The position numbers were made by a program, and so were the translations under genes. A model generated the notes under the pieces. The model made no database searches, was not told where the DNA came from, and was given only the letters and a program-made list of their open reading frames with translations. DNA of 64,000 nucleotides from Massilia sp. KIM (lineage in GTDB: Bacteria > Pseudomonadota > Gammaproteobacteria > Burkholderiales > Burkholderiaceae_D): contig NZ_MVAD01000004.1 of assembly GCF_002007115.1 (NCBI RefSeq), positions 248,001 to 312,000 of the forward strand. Direction: 5' to 3'. Positions 55,647 to 63,901 of the stretch are shown here, piece by piece. The stretch's first letter is position 1. Every line of letters starts with the position of its first letter.

Positions 55647-56225
55647 ATGCAAGCTCAAGATGTCCTCGATTTCTGGTTCCTGCCCCCGGGCAGCGAAGGC
55701 CACGGCAAGCCGCGCCGCGAGTGGTTCCGCAAGAACGACGCGTTCGACGCCGAGATCCGCGAACGCTTCGGCGCGACCATCGCCCAGGCGGTCGCCGGCG
55801 GCCTGCGCGAATGGGATGCGCTCGGCCCGCGCGGCGCGCTGGCGCGCCTGATTGTGCTGGACCAGTTCACCCGCAACGCCCACCGCAACACCCCCGAGGC
55901 CTTCGCCGGCGACCCGCTGGCCCTGCAGGCCGCGCGCCAGCTTGTGGATTCCGGCGCCCACCTGGAACTGCTGCCGGTGGAGCGCTCCTTCGTCTACATG
56001 CCCTTCGAGCACGCCGAGGACGCCCGCATGCAGGAGCAGGCGGTGGCGCTGTTCACCGAGCTGTCGCGCGAGCACCCGGGCTTCGAGGACACGCTCGACT
56101 ATGCGCACCGCCACCGCGGCGTGATCGCGCGCTTCGGCCGCTTCCCGCACCGCAACGCCATCCTCGGGCGCGCCTCCACCCCGGAGGAGATCGACTTCCT
56201 GAAACAGCCGGGTTCGGGATTCTGA
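55647..56225 (+). CDS. DUF924 family protein
   Basis: A 192-residue helical protein of the DUF924 (YaaW-unrelated, bacterial) family: VLDFWFLPP, EWFRKNDAFDAEIRERFG, LIVLDQFTRNAHRNTPEAFAGD and FVYMPFEHAEDARMQEQAV. The fold is tetratricopeptide-like. No enzymatic role is known. It is 1 base before the next gene. Confidence 0.88.
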   Translation: MQAQDVLDFWFLPPGSEGHGKPRREWFRKNDAFDAEIRERFGATIAQAVAGGLREWDALGPRGALARLIVLDQFTRNAHRNTPEAFAGDPLALQAARQLVDSGAHLELLPVERSFVYMPFEHAEDARMQEQAVALFTELSREHPGFEDTLDYAHRHRGVIARFGRFPHRNAILGRASTPEEIDFLKQPGSGF

Positions 56226-56226
56226 G

Positions 56227-57057
56227 GTGGCGCCGAGCCTGAACCTGGTCGGCGCCGGCCACGTCGGGCGCGTGCTCGGCCGCCTGTTCGCGCAGCACGG
56301 GGTGTTCGCGCTGCAGGACGTGCTGACCCGCTCGCCCGCCAGCGCACATGAGGCCGTCGCTTTCATGGGCGCCGGCACGCCGGTGGCGGAACTGGCCGCG
56401 ATGCGCCCGGCCCGGGTCTGGCTCCTGGCGGTGAACGATGACCAGATCGGCCCGGTCTGCGCCGCGCTGGCCCAGGCCCACGACCTGTCGGGCGCGCTGC
56501 TGTTCCATTGCAGCGGCGCCAAGGCATCCTCCGAACTGCAGGCCGCGCGCGCGGCCGGCGCCCACGCGGCGAGCCTGCACCCGGTGCGCAGCTTCGCCGA
56601 TCCCGAGGGCGTGGCCCGCGATTTCGCCGGCACCTGGTGCGGCGTCGAGGGCGACGCGGCGGCGCTGGCGCTGCTGGGGCCCGCCTTCGAGGCGATCGGC
56701 GCGCGCCTGGTCGCCATCGACCCCGCCGCCAAGACCGTCTATCACGCGGCCGCCGTGTTCGCGTCCAACTACCTGGTGACCGTGCTCGACGCCGCCCTGC
56801 GCGCCTATGTGGCGGCCGGGGTGCCCGAGCACGTGGCGCGCGAGCTGGCGCGGCCGCTCGCGACCGAGACCCTGGCCAATGTGTTTCGCCTGGGGCCGGC
56901 CGCCGCCCTGAGCGGCCCGGTGGCGCGCGGCGACTTCGCCACGGTGGCGCGGCAGCAGCAAGCACTTACTGACTGGGACCCGCCGACGGGCGGCCTGTAC
57001 GAGGCGCTGGTGCCGCCGACCGCCGCGCTGGCGCGCCGCAAGCGCGGCCTTGAATGA
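56227..57057 (+). CDS. Rossmann-like / DUF2520 domain protein
   Basis: A 276-residue protein from a GTG start. The N-terminal Rossmann motif is NLVGAGHVGRVLGRLF and is followed by VWLLAVNDDQIG and HCSGAKASSEL. The C-terminal helical part (about 125 onward) is the DUF2520 domain (AAKTVYHAAAVFASNYLVTVL). It resembles 6-phosphogluconate or ketopantoate-type dehydrogenases but no reaction is established. The stop overlaps the next ATG by 4 bases. Confidence 0.87.
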   Translation: MAPSLNLVGAGHVGRVLGRLFAQHGVFALQDVLTRSPASAHEAVAFMGAGTPVAELAAMRPARVWLLAVNDDQIGPVCAALAQAHDLSGALLFHCSGAKASSELQAARAAGAHAASLHPVRSFADPEGVARDFAGTWCGVEGDAAALALLGPAFEAIGARLVAIDPAAKTVYHAAAVFASNYLVTVLDAALRAYVAAGVPEHVARELARPLATETLANVFRLGPAAALSGPVARGDFATVARQQQALTDWDPPTGGLYEALVPPTAALARRKRGLE

Positions 57058-57452
57058 TCCACAAGGAGATGAATGTGCTGTTGAGCGCTTGGGCCACCCT
57101 GGCAGTGCTGGGCGTGTATTTCTGGACCTGGGCCAATGCCGCCCGCGCGCGCATGCGCTACCAGGTGCCGGCGCCGTCGATGGACGGCCCGGAAGGCTTC
57201 CTGCGCAGCCACAGGGTGCTGATGAACACCCTCGAGCAATTGCCGCTGGTGCTGGGACCGATGTGGCTGTGCGCCCTGTTCCTGGGCGACCTCTGGGGCG
57301 CGGCCGGCGCCATGCTGTGGTGCCTGGGCCGCATCCTGTACGCGCTCGGTTATTACCGCGATCCTGCCAGGCGCGAGGCCGGTTTCATTCTTGGCATGCT
57401 TGCCTCTGCGGCACTGGTTTGTGGCGCAGTTGTGGGACTATTGCTGCGCTAA
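57054..57452 (+). CDS. MAPEG family membrane protein
   Basis: A 132-residue inner-membrane protein with four hydrophobic segments and the MAPEG motif FLRSHRVLMNTLEQLPLVL and GRILYALGYYRDPARREAGF. Family members are glutathione-dependent transferases or peroxidases in membranes. Whether this one is active is unknown. The ATG overlaps the preceding stop (ATGA). Confidence 0.85.
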   Translation: MIHKEMNVLLSAWATLAVLGVYFWTWANAARARMRYQVPAPSMDGPEGFLRSHRVLMNTLEQLPLVLGPMWLCALFLGDLWGAAGAMLWCLGRILYALGYYRDPARREAGFILGMLASAALVCGAVVGLLLR

Positions 57453-57582
57453 CGCTAAAAAAGTGCAAGGAAAGATCGACAAAGTTCCCACATGGCAATA
57501 AGCTTGGACGCTAACCATTACAAAGCCAAGTTGCATGCCGTTCGGTTACCACCGGAAAGGCATCAGGAGAAGGAGAATCACC

Positions 57583-57945
57583 ATGCTGTTTTTGAAGAGC
57601 ACCAGCGTTACCAAGGCCCCCGGCATCTACGAGGTCGACGTCGCGGCAAAGCCTCCCGGGAAGACCTTCGGTGTCTTCATGGCGACCGACCCCGATAATC
57701 CGCCGCAGTCGGTCCTGGCCGGACTGGCCGAGTTGGGTTTCCGCAACGTCCACCAGCAGAGCTATATCCACAAGGACAAGGGCAAAGTGCTGGACCTGCA
57801 TTTCCAGAAAGACGGCACCGATCTCTTCAACGGCTGGAAGGCCGAAGAGTGCGAGGCCAACCTGGCCGCCATCGACACCCTGTTCGGCAACGTCGGCATC
57901 AAGATCGTGCCGCGCGTAATGAGCCTGGCAGAAGCCTACCGCTAA
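57583..57945 (+). CDS. protein of unknown function with strong ribosome-binding site
   Basis: A 120-residue protein that I do not recognise. It has LKSTSVTKAPGIYEVDVAAK, VFMATDPDNPPQSVLAGL and a C-terminal ECEANLAAIDTLFGNVGIKI. It is soluble, mixed alpha/beta, with no signal peptide or Cys cluster. AGGAGAAGGAG before the ATG at 57583 is a very strong ribosome-binding site, suggesting high expression. Its stop overlaps the convergent exported protein gene by 4 bases. Confidence 0.65.
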   Translation: MLFLKSTSVTKAPGIYEVDVAAKPPGKTFGVFMATDPDNPPQSVLAGLAELGFRNVHQQSYIHKDKGKVLDLHFQKDGTDLFNGWKAEECEANLAAIDTLFGNVGIKIVPRVMSLAEAYR

Positions 57946-58523
57946 GCCTGCACCTCGATGTGGTAGAGCGCCCAGGGGCAGGCCCCGAAGCGCTCGTTCA
58001 CCGCGCGTGCCGCCATGTCCGGCACCCGGTCGGCGTCGTACACCGCCCATAGCGGACCCAGGCCGCCCAGCGGCATCGGTTTGCCATCCAGGTGGGTGGC
58101 GACGATCATGTTCCACGCCCGCAACTGGCGCATGTCGAGCGCCGCCGCATAGCCGTCCACCGCCCGCAGCACCACCTTGGCCGACTCGCCCGGACGCGCG
58201 CCGGCCTGGGCCAGCACGTCCGTGAGCAGGGGGCCGCGCAGGGCGTGTGCCTTGCCGTCGTATTCCAGGGTCGGACGGATGCTGCGCGCGGGCAGGGCGG
58301 CCAGCATTCCAAAGTCCATGGCGTAGGCGCGCGTGAAGGCCAGTTTTTGCTTGTGCATCATCTGGTCGAGGGCCGGGTCGAGGGCGCCGCGGTTGCTGCG
58401 TCCGATCGCGCCGGTAATGGTCAGGAGGCTCGGCCCCTGGGGCGCCGGTGCGGCGGCGGGGGCGCCGAAGACCGGGGCGGCGCCGGCCAGGGCGGCCGCG
58501 CCGAGGAAGTGGCGTTTGTCCAT
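57942..58523 (-). CDS. exported protein of the molybdopterin-dependent oxidoreductase-like type
   Basis: A 193-residue protein. The N-terminus MDKRHFLGAAALAG with an Ala-rich core looks like a signal peptide with a Tat-like KRxFL. The body (LTITGAIGRSNRG, FGMLAALPARSIRPTLEYDG, RAVDGYAAALDM) resembles the small domain fold of sulfite-oxidase-family Mo enzymes (PF00174-like). The usual Mo-ligand Cys is not evident; the only Cys is near the end (GACPW). It may be a cofactor-less relative. Confidence 0.55.
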   Translation of the reverse strand: MDKRHFLGAAALAGAAPVFGAPAAAPAPQGPSLLTITGAIGRSNRGALDPALDQMMHKQKLAFTRAYAMDFGMLAALPARSIRPTLEYDGKAHALRGPLLTDVLAQAGARPGESAKVVLRAVDGYAAALDMRQLRAWNMIVATHLDGKPMPLGGLGPLWAVYDADRVPDMAARAVNERFGACPWALYHIEVQA

Positions 58524-58575
58524 GCGAAAATATCCGTCCGTGGAAAGCCGCCATCATAGCCCCCAAATTTGCACT

Positions 58576-59172
58576 ATGGATATATTTAGCTCAGGCAGCA
58601 GCTTGAGCCCGGTCCCGTTGCCGGACGGCGAACTGGCCTGGCTGCAGCAACTGCCCCTCCCGTACACGAATGGCGAGGTCCTGGCGCGCCTGATCGCCGA
58701 GACCGACTGGCGCGAAGAGACGGTCCTGGTCTACGGCAAGCGCCATCTGCAGCCGCGCCTGAGCGCCTGGTATGGAGAGGCGGGCTACCGCTATTCCGGC
58801 CTCAGCCTGGCGCCGGCGCCCCTGACGCCCTTGCTGGAAACACTGCGCGGCGCGGTGCAGGACGTGACCGGCCACCACTTCAACAGCGTGCTGCTGAACT
58901 ATTACCGCAACGGGCAGGACAGCATGGGCATGCACGCCGATGACGAAGCATCGCTAGGGCCGGCCCCGGTGATCGCCTCCCTCAGTTTTGGCGCCACCCG
59001 GACCTTTATCCTGCGTCACAAGCGCAGTAAACAGACGCTGAAAATGGACTTGAGCGACGGCAGCCTCTTACTGATGAGTGGTGGCACACAGATTCATTGG
59101 TTGCATGGCATCAATAAAACGGCCAAACCCGTCGGACCGCGTGTAAACCTAACTTTCAGGAAAATCATTTGA
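58576..59172 (+). CDS. AlkB-like 2-oxoglutarate/Fe(II) dioxygenase
   Basis: A 198-residue DNA- or RNA-repair type dioxygenase. It has the AlkB pattern SVLLNYYRNGQDSMGMHADDE (HxD iron ligands), a His in GGTQIHWLHGINK, and the 2-oxoglutarate-binding Arg in GPRVNLTFRK. It oxidatively removes methyl groups from alkylated bases. The ATG at 58576 gives the normal length; a longer upstream frame is rejected. It is divergent from the Mo-enzyme-like gene. Confidence 0.92.
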   Translation: MDIFSSGSSLSPVPLPDGELAWLQQLPLPYTNGEVLARLIAETDWREETVLVYGKRHLQPRLSAWYGEAGYRYSGLSLAPAPLTPLLETLRGAVQDVTGHHFNSVLLNYYRNGQDSMGMHADDEASLGPAPVIASLSFGATRTFILRHKRSKQTLKMDLSDGSLLLMSGGTQIHWLHGINKTAKPVGPRVNLTFRKII

Positions 59173-59298
59173 TCAGAACGCTTCGGCGCGCATTGTGTTG
59201 CCATCTTTACTGACCGAAGGGTCATTTAGTTACATTTGATTACAGTTCTTACGACTTCGCCACGGATTTAATGTTTCGTCAGTGCTACATTGAACACA

Positions 59299-59321
59299 TC
59301 GCGATTCACTGGGAATCGCGA
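59299..59321 (+). other. perfect hairpin in the leader of the outer-membrane barrel gene
   Basis: A 9-bp stem (TCGCGATTC at 59299-59307 with GAATCGCGA at 59313-59321) and 5-base loop, 33 bases before the ATG at 59355. It may stabilise the mRNA 5' end, as in highly expressed porin genes. Confidence 0.55.
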
Positions 59322-59354
59322 ACCAGAGAAAACGAAACAAGAAGAGGATTCGTG

Positions 59355-59924
59355 ATGAAAAAGCTTATCGTTGCACTGATCGCCTCCGCCGCCGCCATCT
59401 CGGCAGCACAAGCTCAAGACACCCCGCGCGCCTATGTCGGCGTCGGCGTGGCGAGCGCAGACCACGAGAATTCGATCCCGGGCGCCGCTGGTGTGGACGC
59501 CGACGGCTACAAAGCTTCCGGCAAGATCTTCGCCGGCTATGACTTCAACCGCACCTGGGGAGTGGAAGCCGGTTACACCGATTTCCGCGATTCGAGCGTG
59601 AACTACCGCATCGGCAACGTGCCGGGCAATGGCGAGACCAAGGGCCACGCCGTCTACCTGGCTGGTAAGGCCAGCATGCCGATCAACGACCAGTTCACCG
59701 CCTACGCCAAGCTGGGCGTGACCCGCACCAAGAACGAACTGGAAACCGTGAATGCTTCGCTGAACCGCAGCGACAGCAAGACCGAAGCCTACGGCGCGCT
59801 GGGCGTGCAGTACGCGATTAACCAGAACGTTTCCCTGGTCGCCGAGTACGAGCGTTATGGCAAGACCAAAGACTTCGGCGCCAAGCCGAACGTCTGGACC
59901 ATCGGCGCGAAGTACACCTTCTAA
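59355..59924 (+). CDS. outer-membrane beta-barrel protein (OmpA-like barrel)
   Basis: A 189-residue protein with signal peptide (MKKLIVALIASAAAISAAQAQ) and a porin-like body of alternating strands: AYVGVGVASADH, ASGKIFAGYDFNRTWGVEAGYTDF, HAVYLAGKASM, TAYAKLGVTRTKNE and a terminal aromatic (WTIGAKYTF). The size suits an eight-stranded barrel without the peptidoglycan-binding domain of OmpA. Its last codons (GCGCGAAGTACACCTTC) are copied several times just downstream in a REP array. Confidence 0.85.
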   Translation: MKKLIVALIASAAAISAAQAQDTPRAYVGVGVASADHENSIPGAAGVDADGYKASGKIFAGYDFNRTWGVEAGYTDFRDSSVNYRIGNVPGNGETKGHAVYLAGKASMPINDQFTAYAKLGVTRTKNELETVNASLNRSDSKTEAYGALGVQYAINQNVSLVAEYERYGKTKDFGAKPNVWTIGAKYTF

Positions 59925-60518
59925 GCCGAGCGGCGCACTGCTCTAAAACCGGCGCGAAGTACACCTTCGCCGCCGGGTAGCACACTGCTCCAAACAACGT
60001 CGTCCCCGCGCAGGCGGGGACCCAAGTTCTGTTTGCGTGATCGTAGCGCATGCAAACTTGGGTCCCCGCCTTCGCGGGGACGACGTTGTTAAGGGTGGCG
60101 GAATTTCTAAGCCGAGCGACGCACTGCCCTGAAACCGGCGCGAAGTACACCTTCCACGCCGAGCAGCACACTGCTCCAAACAACGTCGTCCCCGCGCAGG
60201 CGGGGACCCAAGTTCTGTTTGTGTGATCGTAGCGCATACAAACTTGGGTCCCCGCCAAGGGGGCCGCCGAGGCCGGGGACGACGTTTTTGCGGGTAGCGG
60301 AATTTCTAAGCCGAGCGGTGCACTGCTCTGAAACCGGCGCGAAGTACACCTTCCACGCCGAACAGCGCAGTGCTCTGAAACCAGCGCGAAGTACACCTTC
60401 TACGCCGAGCAGCACACTGCTCCAAACAACGTCGTCCCCGCGCAGGCTGGGACCTGAGTTCTGTTTGCGTGATCGTAGCGCATGCAAACTTGGGTCCCCG
60501 CCTCCGCGGGGACGACGT
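59908..60518. repeat. tandem array of REP pairs with copies of the barrel gene 3' end
   Basis: The block GGCGCGAAGTACACCTTC recurs after the barrel gene stop (near 59951, 60137, 60337 and, with one change, 60386). Three inverted REP pairs follow: 59996-60087, 60182-60286 and 60428-60518. Each has the arm CGTCGTCCCCGCGCAGG, GGGGACCCAAGTT, a loop of about 22 bases with GTGATCGTAGCGCAT, and the reverse arm. The middle pair carries the long-loop arm. No gene is supported between 59925 and 60542. The next gene is a REP-associated transposase. Confidence 0.9.
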
Positions 60519-60542
60519 CTTGGCGATAGCGGAATAGTTCGC

Positions 60543-61076
60543 TTACAGGCGCGCCAGCTGCAGCCCCTGCGGCCGCGTGATCCAGGGCGGCACAATCAGT
60601 TCGGCCTCCGGCTCGGCATGCCCCGCCGACAGGAAGCGGTGCAGCGACGACCACGGCCATTCCCCCGGTGCCCCGCAATGGCCGTGCCGCACCGCGTCGG
60701 TGTGCACCCAGTCCACCAGCTTGGCGTAATCCTCCTCGTCCTGCACCCGGTAATGCTTGTAGTGCCGCTCCCACAGCGCCCCTTCGCTGGTATCCGGCGC
60801 CCCCGCCTTGCGCAGCGCCTTGGAAAACGCAATCTTCACCGCCCGCCAGCGGCTCGAGCAGTCGTGGTCGCCCGGCGGCAGGGTCCAGATCGTGTGCGCG
60901 TGGTCCGGCAGCACCACCCAGGCATCAAGGTGGAAGGGCTTGCGCACGCGTGCCAGCCGCATGGCTTCGCTGAATGCGGAAATATGCTCGGTCAACAGGG
61001 AGCTCCCACGGTCGACAAGGCGCACCGTGAAAAAAAACGTCCCGCCCGGGACGCGGTTGTCGCGGTAATTTGTCAT
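60543..61076 (-). CDS. REP-associated tyrosine transposase (RAYT), catalytic Tyr probably lost
   Basis: A 177-residue HUH-type single-strand transposase relative. It aligns with E. coli RayT from memory: YRDNRVPGGTFFFTVRL, HLDAWVVLPDHAHTIWTLPPGDHD with the His59-Ala-His61 pair, SSRWRAVKIAF, and WERHYKHYR. The motif that in E. coli reads VDYIYINPVKHG with catalytic Tyr115 reads VDWVHTDAVRHG here, so Tyr is Trp123. Tyr117 lies nearby (EEDYAK). The ATG at 61076 gives the family length. It lies 25 bases from the REP array. Confidence 0.9.
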   Translation of the reverse strand: MTNYRDNRVPGGTFFFTVRLVDRGSSLLTEHISAFSEAMRLARVRKPFHLDAWVVLPDHAHTIWTLPPGDHDCSSRWRAVKIAFSKALRKAGAPDTSEGALWERHYKHYRVQDEEDYAKLVDWVHTDAVRHGHCGAPGEWPWSSLHRFLSAGHAEPEAELIVPPWITRPQGLQLARL

Positions 61077-61201
61077 GGGTCCATTCAACGCCTGGCAGCC
61101 GCAGCGACGGCTAGGCAAGACGGGGCGAAAAGTATGTACAGTGCCCGTCCGCTTGCATTCTACACATGAAGTGGGATGGAGCCCGTTCCGTTTCCGCGCG
61201 T

Positions 61202-61238
61202 AAAAAAACCCGCCGCAACACAAGGCTGGGGCGGGTTT
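61202..61238 (-). terminator. intrinsic terminator of ettA
   Basis: A perfect 9-bp stem (AAACCCGCC at 61206-61214 with GGCGGGTTT at 61230-61238) with a 15-base loop is followed on the minus strand by a run of T (A-tract 61202-61208). It lies 20 bases beyond the ettA stop. Confidence 0.85.
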
Positions 61239-61257
61239 TCCCTTACGAAACAAAAGT

Positions 61258-62925
61258 TTACGTAGTGAGCGGTTTGTAGCGAATACGCTTCGGTTTCGCG
61301 CCTTCTTCGCCCAGGCGTTTCTTCTTGTCGGCTTCGTATTCCTGGTAGTTACCGTCGAAGAAGGTGACCTGCGAATTGCCTTCGAAGGCCAGGATGTGGG
61401 TCGCGATGCGGTCCAGGAACCAGCGGTCGTGCGAGATCACCATCACGCTGCCGGCGAATTCCAGCAGCGCGTCTTCCAGGGCGCGCAGGGTTTCCACGTC
61501 GAGGTCGTTCGACGGTTCGTCCAGCAGCAGCACGTTGCCGCCCTGCAGCAGGGTCTTGGCCAGGTGCAGGCGGCCGCGTTCGCCACCCGACAGGTTGCCC
61601 ACGACCTTTTGCTGGTCGGCGCCCTTGAAGTTGAAGCGGCCCAGGTAGGCGCGCGAAGGCATCTCGAAGCGGCCCACGCTCAGCATGTCGGCGCCGCCGG
61701 TGACGTCCTCGAACACGGTCTTGTTGTTCGCCAGTTCGTCACGGCTCTGGTCCACCAACGAGACCTTGGCGGTCTTGCCGATCACGACTTCGCCGCTGTC
61801 CGGCTGTTCCTTGCCGGCGATCATCTTGAACAGGGTCGACTTACCGGCGCCGTTCGGACCGATGATGCCGACGATCGCGCCCGGCGGCACGGTGAAGGAC
61901 AGGTTGTCGATCAGCAGGCGGTCGCCGAAGGCCTTGGTGACGTTCTTGAACTCGATGACTTCATTGCCCAGGCGCTCGGCCACCGGAATGAAGATTTCCT
62001 GGGTCTCGTTGCGCTTCTGGTATTCGTATTCGCTCAGCTCGTTGAAGCGGGCCAGACGCGCCTTGGACTTGGCCTGGCGCGCCTTCGGATTCTGGCGCGC
62101 CCATTCGAGTTCCTTGGCCAGCGCTTTCTGGCGCGCCGACTCGCTCGCTTCTTCCTGCTTCAGGCGTGCTTCCTTCTGCTCCAGCCAGGACGAGTAATTG
62201 CCCTTCCAGGGGATGCCGTGGCCGCGGTCCAGTTCCAGGATCCATTCGGCGGCGTTGTCGAGGAAGTAGCGGTCGTGGGTGATGCCCACCACGGTGCCCG
62301 GGAAGCGCAGCAGGAACTGCTCCAGCCACTCGACCGATTCGGCGTCCAGGTGGTTGGTGGGTTCGTCCAGCAGCAGCATGTCGGGCTTGGACAGCAGCAG
62401 CTTGCACAGCGCCACGCGGCGCTTCTCGCCGCCCGACAGCACGCCGATCTTCTGGTCCCAGGGCGGCAGGCGCAGGGCGTCGGCGGCCATTTCCATCTGC
62501 AGGTTCAGGTTGCCGCCATCGGCGGCGGCGATGATCGATTCGAGCCGCTCCTGCTCCTTGGCCAGGGCGTCGAAATCGGCGTCCGGTTCGGCGTAGGCGG
62601 CGTACACGGCTTCCAGCTTGGCCTGGGCCTCGAAGGCTTCGCCCAGGCCGCTTTCCACTTCCTGGCGCACGGTCTTTTCCGGGTCCAGCTGGGGTTCCTG
62701 CGGCAGGTAGCCGATGTTCAGGCCCGGCATCGGGCGCGCTTCGCCTTGGATGTCGGTGTCGATGCCGGCCATGATCTTGAGCAGGGTCGACTTGCCCGAG
62801 CCGTTCAGGCCCAGCACGCCGATCTTCGCGCCCGGGAAGAAGGAAAGCGAGATGTCTTTCAGGATCTGGCGTTTTGGCGGGACGATTTTGCCCACGCGGT
62901 TCATGGTATAGACGTAATTGGCCAT
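61258..62925 (-). CDS. ettA: energy-dependent translational throttle protein EttA (ABC-F)
   Basis: A 555-residue ABC-F ATPase that binds the ribosomal E site and senses ATP/ADP. The two Walker A motifs are GLNGSGKST (about residues 39-47) and GPNGAGKST (about 354-362). The signatures are LSGGEKRRVALCKLLLSKP with LLDEPTNHLD, and LSGGERGRLHLAKTLLQGG with LLDEPSNDLD. The charged linker (LEWARQNPKARQAKSKAR) is the P-site tRNA interaction motif typical of EttA. A strong terminator follows. Confidence 0.96.
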   Translation of the reverse strand: MANYVYTMNRVGKIVPPKRQILKDISLSFFPGAKIGVLGLNGSGKSTLLKIMAGIDTDIQGEARPMPGLNIGYLPQEPQLDPEKTVRQEVESGLGEAFEAQAKLEAVYAAYAEPDADFDALAKEQERLESIIAAADGGNLNLQMEMAADALRLPPWDQKIGVLSGGEKRRVALCKLLLSKPDMLLLDEPTNHLDAESVEWLEQFLLRFPGTVVGITHDRYFLDNAAEWILELDRGHGIPWKGNYSSWLEQKEARLKQEEASESARQKALAKELEWARQNPKARQAKSKARLARFNELSEYEYQKRNETQEIFIPVAERLGNEVIEFKNVTKAFGDRLLIDNLSFTVPPGAIVGIIGPNGAGKSTLFKMIAGKEQPDSGEVVIGKTAKVSLVDQSRDELANNKTVFEDVTGGADMLSVGRFEMPSRAYLGRFNFKGADQQKVVGNLSGGERGRLHLAKTLLQGGNVLLLDEPSNDLDVETLRALEDALLEFAGSVMVISHDRWFLDRIATHILAFEGNSQVTFFDGNYQEYEADKKKRLGEEGAKPKRIRYKPLTT

Positions 62926-63022
62926 GCTTTAACTCTGGTGTTGTTTAAGGTGCACAGGATACGACAGAACCCGCGCCCGACACAGGATTTCTTCGCGAAA
63001 CCGCGTGCCGGGCGGGGCGGGA

Positions 63023-63901
63023 TCAAGCTTTGGCGGCGCGCCTGCCGTGCAGCAGGCCTTCGCCGGCGTACAGCAGCAACGCGGCCCAGATCAGGACGAA
63101 GCCGATCAGGCGTTCGGCGTTGAAGGCTTCATGGAACAGCCACACGCCGAGCAGGAACTGGATCGAGGGCGACAGGTATTGCAGCAGGCCCAGGATCGAC
63201 AGCGGAATCTTGCGCGCGCCGGTGGCGAACAGCAGCAGTGGAATGGCGGTAATCGGCCCGGCCGCGATCAGGAGCAGGCGCGTGGTGTCGGAGGGCGTGT
63301 TGACGAAGGCGTTCTCGCCCGTGTAGGTGAGCCAGCCGATGTAGGCGGCGGCCACCGGGAACAGCACCATGGTCTCGAAGGACAGGCCTTCGAGCGCGCC
63401 CAGGGCTGCGGTCTTGCGCAGCAGGCCGTAGCCACCGAAGGAGGCCGCCAGGAACAGCGCGATCCAGGGCACCGAGCCGGCCTGCCAGGTCAGCCAGGCC
63501 ACGCCCAGCGCCGCCACCGCGATCGCGCCCCATTGCGCCGGGCGCATGCGTTCCTTGAGCAGCAGGTAGCCGAACATGATGTTCACCAGCGGGTTGATGA
63601 AGTAGCCGAGGCTGGCGTCGATCACGTGGCCGTTCTTGACCGCCCAGATATACACGAGCCAGTTGGCGCTGAGCAGGAAGGCCGAGGCCACGAAGCTGCC
63701 CAGCACGCGCGGGTCGCGCACCTGCTCCAGCCATTTCCACTGGCGGCGCAGGGCCAGCACGATCAGCAGGAAGCCGAGCGACCACAGCATGCGGTGGGCC
63801 AGGATCTGCATGGCTGGCACGTCGCCGATCGCGTGGAAGTAAATAGGGAAGAGCCCCCAGCACAGGAAGGCGGAGGCGGCGGACAGGATACCGGAGCGCA
63901 T
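63023..63901 (-). CDS. rarD: EamA family transporter RarD
   Basis: A 292-residue drug/metabolite transporter of the RarD subfamily with about ten membrane helices. It has the conserved start SGILSAASAFLCWGLFPIYF, LAHRMLWSLGF, NGHVIDASLGYFINPLVNIMFG with the RarD motif SLGYFINPL, and LQYLSPSIQFLLGVWLFHE. The substrate is unknown; E. coli rarD was named from chloramphenicol sensitivity. It runs in the same direction as ettA, 97 bases upstream of it. Confidence 0.93.
   Translation of the reverse strand: MRSGILSAASAFLCWGLFPIYFHAIGDVPAMQILAHRMLWSLGFLLIVLALRRQWKWLEQVRDPRVLGSFVASAFLLSANWLVYIWAVKNGHVIDASLGYFINPLVNIMFGYLLLKERMRPAQWGAIAVAALGVAWLTWQAGSVPWIALFLAASFGGYGLLRKTAALGALEGLSFETMVLFPVAAAYIGWLTYTGENAFVNTPSDTTRLLLIAAGPITAIPLLLFATGARKIPLSILGLLQYLSPSIQFLLGVWLFHEAFNAERLIGFVLIWAALLLYAGEGLLHGRRAAKA

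Noticed and set aside
59818..60595. Minus-strand frames through the REP array (such as 59818-60396 and 60107-60595)
   Set aside because: They are translations of the repeats; the repeated peptide CAGTTLF and RRGRCTSRR patterns come from REP hairpins, not from a protein.
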